Shown: one piece after another, positions 31,798-42,236 of the stretch
Numbering within the stretch: position 1 is the first letter of the stretch
Layout of the letters: every line of letters starts with the position of its first letter
Assembly (NCBI GenBank): GCA_003427395.1
Contig: BFEA01000016.1
Span: 3,435,590-3,487,789 of the forward strand
DNA from: Chara braunii
Taxonomy: Eukaryota; Streptophyta; Charophyceae; Charales; Characeae
Direction of reading: 5' to 3'
DNA: 52,200 bases
Notes under the pieces: model-generated
Database searches by the model: none
Told to the model about the DNA's origin: nothing
The model's input: only the letters and a program-made list of their open reading frames with translations
Translations under genes and position numbers: made by a program

Positions 31798-32704
31798 GTA
31801 AGGAACTTGCAGTGAGGAAAGCCACCCAGACATTAAAGTGGAGGCTGTCCGATATGAACGACTCGGGGAAGCACAAGTGAAGGATTGATGTGCCGCTCAG
31901 TTTGTCTTTTTGTGAATTTGAAAAAGAAAGTACATTAAACAGACGAGAAGGAAATAATAAACCTGGAAATAAAGGGTTGAGAGGGTCAATCATGCAATGG
32001 TGTTGGGCTCTCCTTTCAAGTCATGTATGAACTATTATGAAGTAGAATGAAGTGGCACAGAGGGGCGGGTGGGTGAATGGTGAGGAGGTTTTCCAAATAG
32101 GGGTATGTGGTGTGTTGAAAGGGGTTCAGGGGTTGTTGGAGCGCATTCAGGGGATGCATGCAGTGGTGAAGGGCTCGGAGGCGGCTTGGGGGTATCTATG
32201 TGAGAGCGGCAGCCATCAAGGAGTCCTAGAGGGGTATTGAGGGTGGTTTGTGGATAAGGCTAGGTGGTGTATTGAGGTCGGGTTGTGGGGAGATGATGAG
32301 GTGCTGCTGGAGGTCAATGGGATCCTTCGGGAAAGGATGCTGAATGGAGGGTGCTATGCAGAGGTTGTAGGGTGTTTGAGCAAGTTGGAGGTGGTCATGG
32401 GATAGGGGTTGTTTGAAGGGGCTTGCGGAGGTGTCAGGAAGAAGGGACAACTGTCAGAGGTTGAGGATCCCTAAAAGTCAAGCCAAGAACCGGGTGGAGC
32501 TAGTAGTGAATTTCCGGGGACTGGAGGGATTTCTGCAGCATGAAAATATTACTGTGTCACGTACACTGGTAGGTCATGTTGGATGCCGGGTGTCATTGTC
32601 CCACGTTCTTCTGGTCCTCCAGTTATATAAGAAAAGAAGGGGGAGTGAGAAGGTAGCCACGTTGTCTTATGACCTCTATGGTGGCCTTGTGGTTGGCAAT
32701 GCAG
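31798..32704. other. Intron between exons 3 and 4
   Basis: Contains a G-rich plus-strand region (32050-32400). A stretch at 32490-32572 encoding NRVELVVNFRGLEGFLQHEN before a GTAGGT donor could be an additional exon but is not needed to complete the EGF module. Confidence 0.4.
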
Positions 32705-32935
32705 GGTTTTGTAAAGGCGCCGCAGATGTCTCCTTGCGAATGTGATTGTGGCTGGGCGGGCCCAACATGCAGTGAGCGAGTATCGCAGCAAAGGGAAGAG
32801 TCTTATCCAGGGATTGTATCAGAAATACAGTTGGCACGTAATGTGGACCCGTTGGTTGATGAAGTCAAACAAGTTCAAGTCAGTATTCCGCGCCTTCGAT
32901 CATGGACGAGGGGTCTGGGGGCATTTCCTGTCCAG
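32705..32935 (+). CDS. Exon 4 (candidate), EGF-like domain completion
   Basis: Acceptor GGCAATGCAG/GGTTTT at 32704 (an alternative, CCGCAG/ATGTCT at 32725, keeps the same frame) and donor GTCCAG/GTGAGT after 32935. It spans 231 bases, phase 0-0. The start encodes PCECDCGWAGPTCSE, the classic C-x-C-x(n)-GWxGxxC end of an EGF-like repeat, completing the NLHGRC of the previous exon. The following 55 residues (EIQLARNVDPLVDEVKQVQV and on) are charged and helical-looking. Together with exon 3 this is the clearest protein domain in the host gene and argues for an extracellular or lumenal protein. Confidence 0.7.
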
Positions 32936-33980
32936 GTGAGTTCCAGAACGTGCTGCAGAAGGTCGATGTTTTCCATCAGTCCTCTGAGTGATGCAGCATT
33001 TTCCTGGAATGACCAGAATGTTGGGCAGTAAAAAACAGAAGGCGACTGGGGCTGGCTGATTTTGGTGAAAGTGAATGGGGGGCCATGAACCTCCTCCCTA
33101 ACTGTCCTTGTCCTTGCCCCACGTCATTTTGTGAACAAGAAGTATTCCTAGGGCTGTGCCCTTCAGGTTTCAGCCCTGTTCTTCAATTTCCCCCGTTAGT
33201 ATCCTCCGTCCCATCCTTGTCACATGAAGCCCTCCGCTTCCTCGCTCTGTCAGGCAAGGGTTCCACTGCCACTGGAAATCAAACAACAATGAGAAAGCAA
33301 TGGTATAGTCCCCCTTCTGGCTCTTCTTCAGTTTCTCCTCTGTGGGCCTGTGGGTTAATAATTCCATTTCTTCGCTATGGTATAAATGCACTTGAGCTGT
33401 GGCACCCATGTCCCTACCAACCACAGTTCAGTGTGATGCACCGGGTCAGGCCGGTGGTGTGTTGGGTGGTGCCACAAAAGGCAATGATGACAGGGAAGAG
33501 AGGTGGGAGGAGTGGTAGAAACGGTCCAAGAGGAGCAGAGGAAGAGGAGGGGACGGACACAGCGTATCACAACAATGATTAAGATGAGGACACTATCAAT
33601 AATGACAATGAAGGAGAATGAGGAGAAGAAGAAGACGACGATGATCAAGAAGTGTTGAATGAACAAGAGCAGGGCAAGGAGGAGGAGAGAAAGTTGCTGC
33701 AGAAGAAGCATGTGTGTTGAATAAACAAGAGAACAAGGAGGACGAGAAGAATAAGTTGCATAAATGTGCCACATGGTAAGGCACAGCCCGTAGTTGTGCC
33801 ACTCTTTGTCTGATGTGTTGAGTGCTGTGTGGTTCACGACCTGGCTGTGCAAAAACGCTGCATGCATCAGTGTGGTCAGCCAAACGCTGCATCCATCAGT
33901 GTGGTGTGTCCTGTGCCATGGAGTGCGTCTACACTTTTTTCAGTAGGTGCTTTAAGGAAGGGGGTGGAGTACTTCTCCAA

Positions 33981-34050
<70 letters not shown>

Positions 34051-34390
34051 CTCAGTCTTGCAGATTCACAACATTACATATTGAAAGCTAATAGAGAAGA
34101 TTGGCACATTGGCTTCTTCAATGGATTACTGCTGCTTTTATAATTCCGAGTATACTTTTAGCAAGATGAGCTAAATACAAGATACCTCCCATGGACAACA
34201 TAGTCCAAACAAAACCACTCAAAATCTTCACTAAACTATGACCAGCTATCGTATTTGCAAATAAACGTATTCCTAGACAGTGCGCAAAAACAATAAGAAA
34301 TTTGAATTATCAAGTAGCCAAAGCAAAGCACATCAACCGGGACTCCGTTAGTAGTGGTGAGTGAACGCAGATTAGGCTGTAAAGGCCATC
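32936..34390. other. Intron sequence before the LTR cluster
   Basis: 33500-33760 is A/G-rich with Glu/Lys-type codons, low in complexity. (GT)n lies at 33982-34046. 33840-33905 has a short direct repeat of CAAACGCTGCATSCATCAGT. No gene recognised. Confidence 0.5.
33982..34046. repeat. (GT)n microsatellite
   Basis: About 32 uninterrupted TG units. Confidence 0.95.
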
Positions 34391-35601
34391 TGCAATACCC
34401 TGCTCAATATGCTCTGAAGTGGCCGAAGGCCACACACAGGCTGCGACCCCGGTCTGAGGCCGCAAGGGCCAAGGGGAGGAAAACCCTTGAATTGGCGCGG
34501 GGCCTGTGCGCCGGACAGTTGACTTTGGTCAACCGCCCAGCAGCCCAAGAGTCAAGGTCTGCATGTACCCAGCCCAGGCTGCCGGTCAGACACACGTTTG
34601 TTTGCAGGTACCAAGACAGCATCAGGACCAAGTGGAAGTCTGCAATGGTACACAATCCAGGCCCTCGGCTGTGAGTCAATCTGGGCCACCATGGGTGGGA
34701 GACCTGAGGCCGGTCAGCCTCATCAAACATTACATAAGGCCTGGCCTCCAGGGAGTCAACATTCAGTCTTGCTATGCTGCCATGACGCTGGCTTGACGCT
34801 GGCTTGACGCTGGCTTGACGCTGGCTTGACGGTTGCTGTGCGCTGGCGCTGTGGACGATGCGAGACTGCTGCTGGACGCTGGCGCCTTTTTGCTTTGGCG
34901 CCAGCCTATGCTGACGTGGTGCAGGGCCGCACTGTCTTCAACATTGCTGATTTTGCGCATGCCACTGTCTTCATTGCTGACGTGGCATTTGCCACATTGT
35001 CTACATTGCTTTGGACGACACAAGACTGCTGCTGCACGCTGGCGCCTTTCTGCTTTGGCGCCATCCTGTTGACGTGGTGCAGGGCTTCGTTGTCTTCAAC
35101 ATTGCTGATGTTATGCATGACACTCTGTCTTCATTGCTGACGTGGCATTTGCCACATTGTCTACATTCCTGAGTTGGACGCGACAAGGAGGGAAATCGGG
35201 ATCTGTGGATGATTGAGAGGGAATGGGATACTTACCTGCGGTTGATATCGATACTGTGTGCTGCTGATTGTCTCCAACATCTTCACGGGAGAACTGTGCC
35301 ATGTGGCACTTCGATGTGATCAGGATCTGTCAGGCTCGTTACTGGATACGGTTTTATTGACGTGGAGGAGAAGGGAAGCCCGGAGAAGGAGTGGGAGCTG
35401 TTGGGCTACTCTCTTTGTGGTCATTGATGGTTACTATCTCTTCCACCTTCTAATCTGTCTATTCCCCCTCCACTATCTTTGTTTATTGGAAACGAGACAT
35501 TGTATCAGAGATCACATTCATGATTATTGAAGAAATTGTTCAGAGTCAGTTGCTTTGTATTTCGACATCTGGCGAGTATCTTACAGACTGGGTTCATTAC
35601 A
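34391..35601 (+). mobile_element. LTR A of a Ty3/gypsy retrotransposon
   Basis: Begins TGCAATACCC and ends GGGTTCATTACA, so it has the TG...CA ends of LTRs. A second copy lies at 44077-45089 (LTR B), aligned from the first base to the last. It is longer than LTR B mainly because of a TTGACGCTGGC-type repeat (34790-34830) and a ~161-bp tandem duplication (34853-35013 repeated at 35014-35176). It is followed directly by a primer-binding site, so it is a 5' LTR rather than a solo LTR. It contains several copies of the GCTGACGTGGCAT-like motif. Confidence 0.85.
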
Positions 35602-35604
35602 ATT

Positions 35605-35623
35605 TGGTATTTGTTATCAGAGC
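35605..35623 (+). promoter_or_regulatory. Primer-binding site, tRNA-iMet type, with insertion
   Basis: TGGTAT and ATCAGAGC flank a 5-base insertion (TTGTT). Without it the sequence is the plant-type TGGTATCAGAGC complementary to the 3' end of initiator tRNA-Met. It starts three bases after the LTR end, as expected. Confidence 0.75.
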
Positions 35624-36180
35624 TTACCTTCTTCGTCGCGATCTGCTGTCAGGCGCCACGTGGCGCCCAGGTAAGTGGGAGGTGCCGCGCGCTATAGGAG
35701 AGAAACGCATTTATTATCGCGCGCCATTATTATCGCGAGTCTAGACAGTGACTTCCATGCGCGTGCGCACGCTCCCTTGAAGATGACGACGTGGACACCG
35801 TGAGATGGTGACATTGCTTGCGTGGCGCTTTGTTGCTGACCTGGCAAGATACTGGCGAGAGCATCGTTGGCTGCAGGCTGATGTGGCGCTGGTGAGAGAG
35901 GGAGTGGGTATCAAGGATGCTGACGTGGTGTGCTGCCTACGTGGCATAGCGCAGGGGTGCTGACATGGCATCCTAGGGTTGGCAGGGCATTGTTTGACGT
36001 GGCACGTACCTGTGTTGCGACTTACCTGCTGACTTGGTGCTCCACACTCCAGCGGTACTACTTTGATCTGACGTCGCATACTAGTGTTGGATGAGTTGGC
36101 AGTTCGGGCATTGCTGATGTGGCATCTCACCAGAAGGCCGTGCTGGCTCTTGACGCTGACGTGGGACATGTGCTGTGTTA
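35624..36180 (+). other. Leader of element I, rich in ACGTGGCA motifs
   Basis: Between the primer site and gag, about ten copies of GCTGAYGTGGCA/TACGTGGCAT-like sequence occur at irregular spacing. No coding sequence. The motif core (TGACGTGGC) resembles plant bZIP sites. Confidence 0.6.
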
Positions 36181-36995
36181 GCATTCTAGGGGTGATACGT
36201 GGCATTCTAGAAGAATACCGGAGAGTAAAGAAGGAGAAAGAACAGCGAGAGAGAAAAACTGGTGAAATCAGACAACAATTTCACTTTGAAGGACCAGAGA
36301 CCGACCTTGCATCCGTTCTGAATAATTTGATGGCTTACCTCGCGCATCTGGAATTGAAGATTGACAGTAACACCGTCGCAATTGAGACAATGACTAAACT
36401 TATGAAGGGCAAGGTGGTGATAGAGGAGGTGGCCAGGGGGCTGAAAGAAAGGAACCCCAAGAGAAGCTTATGAAGGATGCAATGAAGAGCACAAAGGTAA
36501 AGTCGGACAAACTTTGAAGAAGGAACCTGAGAAACCGTTGGAAAATAAAGAAGAGCCTGCCAAGAAAGAACCGGCCAAAGAAGTTGAGAAGCCGAAAAAA
36601 AAAGAAAAGGAGAAAATGAAACTTCCCTTTACCTACAACAGAAAGAGAGGCGAGCATTTGTTGCTCTGGATCACTGAGATCCAGACATAGTGTGGGAATG
36701 GGTTTTGTCTGAAGCCAAAAAAAAAAAGAAAAAAAAAAAGAAAGGGCCGGCCAAAGAAGTTGAGAAGCCGAAAAGAAAAGAAAAGGTGAAAATGGAACTT
36801 CCCTTTACCTACAGCGGAAAGAGAGGCAAGCATTTGTTGCTCCGGTTGAGCCTGAAAGCCAAGTGGCTTTCACTACATGTTTAGTTGAGGTAGCAGAGGA
36901 ATGGGTTTTGTCTGAAGCCAATGCTGCTGGCTTCGAAGGTATCGGTGAGTGGTCCAAAACTTCGACCCTTAGGGAATTCCTCAGAAAGATTAAGG
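36180..36995 (+). pseudogene. Truncated gag of element I
   Basis: The plus-strand frame 36180-36473 encodes a charged gag N-terminus (EEYRRVKKEKEQRERKTGEI, then a helix with DLASVLNNLMAYLAHLELKI). After a frameshift near 36470, two tandem copies of a Lys-rich linker plus KLPFTY...RGEHLLLW-like segment occur (36565-36690 and 36745-36840), a ~180-bp duplication. The last part, EWVLSEANAAGFEGIGEWSK, matches the equivalent gag segment of the element at 40.0 kb. Gag is cut off at 36995 where LTR II begins. It would have formed the particle coat; this copy is non-functional. Confidence 0.75.
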
Positions 36996-37894
36996 TGCAG
37001 TAACCCATGTTCTGCAGCAGTCTGGGCCCTCGAAACAGGAGCCCAGACGACGCAGGCCAAGCTCGGCCTGCGCCAGGCAGTGTGACCACGCACTGCCTAG
37101 GAAAGTCAAAAGTCTTAAGTCAACTGTCAAAGGTACCACGCCCAGGCCCTTGGTCGGATACATTCACTTGTTGTGCGCAGGTACCCGGACAGCATCAAGG
37201 CCACAGGGAGTTCGGTTTCAGGCAAATCTGGGCCGCCATTTCTCTTGAGATTTCGACGGCCTAGGGAAGCAGCAACCGGGGTCCAGACCCCGCATCACGC
37301 TACATAAGCTTGGACTACCTGGCTGGGAGTACATTCTGTCTTGCGTCAATGCTGACTTCACGCGTTGACTTCGACGCTAGTACGACGCTGCGATACTGGC
37401 TGGACGCTGGCTCTACGCTGGCACTTGAGCGACTATGGCGACGCGCTGCTGGCTTGGCATGGTGGCTGGCTAGCAATTGTCTTTTGGGCATGCTGATGTG
37501 TCAGCTGCCACGCGCCGCCGCTGATGTGGCTGCTGCCACATGTACTCTTGCTGACGTGGCGGGGCTACGTGACTGATATTGCTGTTCTGACTCATCGTCA
37601 CTCGGAAGGAGGTCAAGACTGTGGGGCACATTGAGATAGAACTTCAGATTTGTGTTCGGACTATTGATTATTGAGGTGGCGATCGAGGAGGGAGCCCGAA
37701 GCAGAAGTGGGCGTTGTTTTCTTCTCCACTCTTAAGTCTACTCTCCCTTCTTTCTCTTTCGTCTGTGTATGTTTCCCCATCTCATTCTATCTGGACACGA
37801 TTATGTTTATTGACAATCATCAGCAGGTTGATATCTATCTGGGCTTGCATTGTTGACAAGTGTCTAAGTGTCTTCACGATCTGGGTTCATTGCA
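36996..37894 (+). mobile_element. LTR II of a related, nested element
   Basis: Begins TGCAGTAACCCATGTTCTGC, related to the LTR A start, and ends GGGTTCATTGCA followed by its own primer site, so it is a 5' LTR. It is ~899 bp. It interrupts the gag of element I, so it inserted later. I could not find a matching 3' LTR of this type in the window. Confidence 0.8.
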
Positions 37895-37897
37895 ATT

Positions 37898-37909
37898 TGG
37901 TATCGGAGC
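37898..37909 (+). promoter_or_regulatory. Primer-binding site of element II
   Basis: TGGTATCGGAGC, one base different from the initiator-tRNA-Met-type TGGTATCAGAGC, placed three bases after the LTR end. Confidence 0.8.
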
Positions 37910-38767
37910 TGTACTTCCGATGATGTGACTGACGACGACGACCTGTAGAGAGCGACGACGAAGAAGTGGTGACGCCTATAACCGAGGAGCTGACGTGGAT
38001 AAGACTGGAACAGTGCACGTCAGGTGCTGAGGTGGCATTGGTATCCCGACAGCGGAAAAATCCAGCAAGGATAGCGCTGCCATCCAGATCCTGATCGATC
38101 GTATCTGTGATCGAGATTCATTGTTGACGTGGTCGGTGGTTGTGGAGGAGTGCTGACGTGGCATGTTGACTTGCCACTCGTCTACTGTGGTGAGTAGCTT
38201 TAGGCTGACGTGGCATTGTCTGAAGTGGTACTCCATTACCTGGTTGACATGGTATTGTACGATGCGCTGGTATTGCTCCTGACGTGTATCCCACTGATGA
38301 TGCTGACTGGACTATAATGCTGACGTGGCAGACTCAAGCGCTGCTGTGTTGGCACACCAGGGGATACACGTGGCAGGCAAGAACGTGACTTGACGACGAC
38401 ATCGACACACTGCTGACGTGCACCCCATTGATGACTTTGATTGGACATGCTGACGTGGCATACTCTTCGAGTTGCTGAGTTGGCATGCCAGGGGTGACAT
38501 GTGGCAGACACAGTTGTGCCTAAGTAAGAGTTGCATTCTGATGACTGAAGCGGCACGGCTGGAAGACTGACGTGGCTGTGGTGCCATATGTCAGATTGGG
38601 TGCTGATCGCGCAGGACCGAAGAAGAAGCAGCAGCAAGGGAGGAACGCTAACTATTGTTGTGATTTTGTTGGCGGACTTACCTACACCCCCTGGGCCGAA
38701 CCGCAAAAATGCAGTTTTGGCCCCACCTCGGCCTCCCCCCCGGGCTACACCCTTGGTGAGCCCGGGG
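37910..38767 (+). other. Leader of element II with repeated GCTGACGTGGCAT motif
   Basis: About twelve copies of a GCTGACGTGGCAT-like motif between 38100 and 38580, several near-identical, spaced 40-90 bases apart. The minus-strand frames here are low in complexity (repeated MPRQH) because of the motif. From about 38690 the sequence turns very GC-rich up to the N gap. Confidence 0.65.
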
Positions 38768-39440
38768 NNNNNNNNNNNNNNNNNNNNNNNNNNNNNNNNN
38801 NNNNNNNNNNNNNNNNNNNNNNNNNNNNNNNNNNNNNNNNNNNNNNNNNNNNNNNNNNNNNNNNNNNNNNNNNNNNNNNNNNNNNNNNNNNNNNNNNNNN
38901 NNNNNNNNNNNNNNNNNNNNNNNNNNNNNNNNNNNNNNNNNNNNNNNNNNNNNNNNNNNNNNNNNNNNNNNNNNNNNNNNNNNNNNNNNNNNNNNNNNNN
39001 NNNNNNNNNNNNNNNNNNNNNNNNNNNNNNNNNNNNNNNNNNNNNNNNNNNNNNNNNNNNNNNNNNNNNNNNNNNNNNNNNNNNNNNNNNNNNNNNNNNN
39101 NNNNNNNNNNNNNNNNNNNNNNNNNNNNNNNNNNNNNNNNNNNNNNNNNNNNNNNNNNNNNNNNNNNNNNNNNNNNNNNNNNNNNNNNNNNNNNNNNNNN
39201 NNNNNNNNNNNNNNNNNNNNNNNNNNNNNNNNNNNNNNNNNNNNNNNNNNNNNNNNNNNNNNNNNNNNNNNNNNNNNNNNNNNNNNNNNNNNNNNNNNNN
39301 NNNNNNNNNNNNNNNNNNNNNNNNNNNNNNNNNNNNNNNNNNNNNNNNNNNNNNNNNNNNNNNNNNNNNNNNNNNNNNNNNNNNNNNNNNNNNNNNNNNN
39401 NNNNNNNNNNNNNNNNNNNNNNNNNNNNNNNNNNNNNNNN
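38768..39440. other. Assembly gap (673 N)
   Basis: Undetermined bases between GC-rich flanks: C-rich then GAGCCCGGGG on the left, a (GGGGGCGGGGGT)-like G-rich repeat on the right. Both long frames drawn through it are meaningless. The flank GGGGATCCCCGCG occurs twice right of the gap (39533 and 39580), hinting at a small GC-rich insertion within the leader. Confidence 0.95.
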
Positions 39441-39680
39441 GGGGGCGGGGGTGGGGGCGGGGATGGAGGTGCGGGTGGCGATGGAGGTGCGGGTGGCGGT
39501 GGTGCGGGGGTAATTTGGAGGGACCGGGGGTCGGGGATCCCCGCGGCAGGGTCGCGGGGGCCCCACCCCGACTTGGGCGCCGGGGATCCCCGCGAGACAA
39601 CACTGGTGAAAGGAAAGAATCAGATATAGTTTAAGGAAGAAGATGGACAAGAAGGAAGAGAAAAGAAAAAAGTAAAGAAG

Positions 39681-40795
39681 TTGATGGGAGATGCCATGAA
39701 GTCTACTGGTCCAACAATTAAGACGTCGACCGATGGGAATGGACCATCAAGTCCACCATCCTCTTCGTCTAATTCCTCTCATTCGTCTCCTTCTCCCAAG
39801 TCTCCTTCTTCGACAACTCCGGGTAAGACAAGTGCAAAACCGGAGAAGCCAAAGAAGAAAGAGAAAGTGAAATTGAAATTGCCTTTCATGTTTAGTAATA
39901 AGAAAGATGAGAGTCTGTTGCTTTGGATTGCTGAAATCCAAACGTATGTCGACACTGCTCCAAGTTGCGTTCACCACCTCTTGTATGGGAGGTGAGGCTC
40001 AACAATGGGTGTTGGCTGAGGCCAATGCCGCGGGGGTTGAAGACATTGGCGAGTGGGCAAAGACGTTGACCTTGAAATAGTTCTTGGCAAGATCAAGGCC
40101 CGTTTTCTCGACAAGACAACGACCGACAAGGCATTTAACCAGTTAACAACGATTGGTCAAAAACTTTGTTTCGCGAAGTCGATCAATTGCTGCAAGTTCC
40201 GGGATTAAACCCGCAAGACAACGAAGTGTTGTATATCTACTTCCACGCGTTGCCTCAGCCCATCCGGGGACACCTGGTGGCCGAAACAAAGTCAGAGAAA
40301 TATAACTACAGGCAATTTCACGATCTTGCTCTGCAAAGGGAACAAACGACTTCTCAAGTCTAAAACTCCTATGCAGTTGTAGTTAAGTCTGGAGGAGGAG
40401 GAGGAGGATGAAGGACGTAGGATGGGAAATGAATTCTGTGGCGACAAAAGCGCTAGGACCACACCCTTGTTGTCTTCGGTGATGACACAGTGGAAAAGTG
40501 GCCAATATAAGATAGGAATGAGAAGGATAACAACAGTGACTCCGGGAAGAGGGAAGTCACTGCTGCTGTGGCCACTAGGGGAGGGCCACCCCGAAATTCA
40601 ATAAGGAAGAAACCGCTTGCGTTTCCATGGCACCTTGGCATTGCCGAAGGGAAACCTTGGTTGAAGATGGGAATGACTCGTGAAACTTGGCAGGAGAGCA
40701 TGGACAATGCGCAATGTCTTAAATGCGGCGCACCAGGACACGTGATCGCATACTGGCCGATGATTAGAAACCCCAAAGCGAGCAGCCAGGAGTAG
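39681..40795 (+). pseudogene. gag with CCHC-like zinc knuckle (last Cys lost)
   Basis: Starts at ATG 39681. A Ser/Pro-rich N-terminal linker leads to a Lys-rich segment and KLPFMFSNKKDESLLLWIAE, then after a frameshift near 39985 QQWVLAEANAAGVEDIGEWA and, at 40166-40360, the gag C-terminal helices (VDQLLQVPGLNPQDNEVLYI, HALPQPIRGHLVAE). At 40715-40756 lies CLKCGAPGHVIAYW: a retroviral zinc knuckle C-x2-C-x4-H-x4-C in which the final Cys codon reads TGG (Trp). At least three frameshifts and a TAG (about 40078) break the gene. Gag would package element RNA in cytoplasmic particles. Confidence 0.82.
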
Positions 40796-40875
40796 CATCT
40801 GCTCCTACTGAGATTAAGGGTAAGGACAGACAAACAGGTAAGGCGCCTACGAACCCTTCCTACCCTTCTTCTCAT

Positions 40876-42236
40876 ATGGCAGAGGATGATTCTTCCTTAG
40901 CCCATCATCCAGACCGTGACAATGTCTTATGTTTTGTCTCCCTGGATGACTCCCTTGATGAGCTAGGTAATGAATTGCTAGCCTTACGTAGCTCATGGGT
41001 TCGAAAAACAAAGTCTAAGGGTGAATTGTTGTTTGCAAATGTTGAAATCGCACGAACACGAGTAAGTGCGTTATTGGACCCCGGATCGACGAGGTCCTAC
41101 ATATCCGAGAAAGCAATCTGGAAGTTGCATCTCGGAATGAAGGTAAAAAACTTGTCTCGACCAATCACGTCTGTATTAGCAAACAAGAGTACGATCACTG
41201 TCTCCCAGTATGTTGATCGTATTAAGTGTCAGTTTAGAACTAGAGAAGGGAAGAAGATTACGCATGAGTTATTCTTCCTAGTTGAAAATAATTTGCCTTT
41301 TGATCTCATTCTGGGTATGGACTGGCACAAGGAAGCCAACCTGGACATTGATTTCAAAGGTAAGGTTGTGCAACTTAAGGATCATTCGATGGTTTCAAAG
41401 AAAAAGTTGGAACAGGAAGTTATGATGGTATTAGTAAAGAAAGCCGGCGAGTCTTCTTCTTCCTGCCCTCCAACAATTGAAAGTCTTCTTTATGAGTTTA
41501 AGGATCTGCAGACTGGACCTTTCGGAATCATGGAAGGTGCTATTAAGCACACCATTGAAATCATTCCAGGTAGTAAGATTCCCAAGGGACCTATCTACCA
41601 AATGTCTTTCAGGGAACTTGATGAACTGAAGAAACAACTGCAGGACGTTATTGACAAGGGATGGATTCGCCCTAGCTCATCTCCCTATGGTGCACCCGTT
41701 TTGTTTGTGCCCAAAAAGGAAGGTGAACTGCGTCTTTGCATTGATTACCCAGGGTTGAATGTCGTCACTGTCAAGAATGCCGAACCGCTTCCTCGCATTG
41801 ACGACCTACTTGATCAACTGCAGGGTTGTAAGTATTTCAGTAAGATTGATCTAAAGTCTGGGTACCATCAGATCGAGGTGGAACCTGCGGATCAACATAA
41901 GACTGCATTCCGAACAAGGTATGGTCATTATGAGTTCGTGGTAATGCCTTTCAGATTGACAAATGCCCCTGCGACGTTCCATCGATCAATGAATGAGTTG
42001 TTTCGTCAATGGCTGGATCAGTTCGTTATTGTCTGTCTTGATGATATTCTCGTGTATAGTAAAACGTTAGAAGAACACGAGAAACATCTTCGTCTAGTAC
42101 TAGAGAAGTTGCGAGAGGGCAACTTCAAGATAAATCCAAAGAAGTCAGAGTTCGCTAAGTTTGAAGTCATATACTTGGGACATATAGTGAATGAAGGCCT
42201 CAGACCGGAAGAAAATATGATATCAACAATTCGAGA
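40876..42236 (+). pseudogene. pol: protease and reverse transcriptase
   Basis: A long open frame (459 codons). The protease lies around residues 60-150: [13 protein letters not shown] has the D-x-G active-site form with Pro at the middle position, and DLILGMDWH is the typical ILGMDW second motif. The RT follows with [34 protein letters not shown] with the first catalytic Asp, [20 protein letters not shown], and the catalytic box [10 protein letters not shown]. The Tyr of YLDD is Cys here (TAT to TGT) but both Asp remain. The frame breaks near 42236: an indel shifts the reading into the frame that starts at 42237. Apart from that the RT is well preserved. Confidence 0.92.

Noticed and set aside
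38236-39650. Very long ORFs on both strands across 38.2-39.65 kb
   Set aside because: They are open only because 673 N bases are translated as X.
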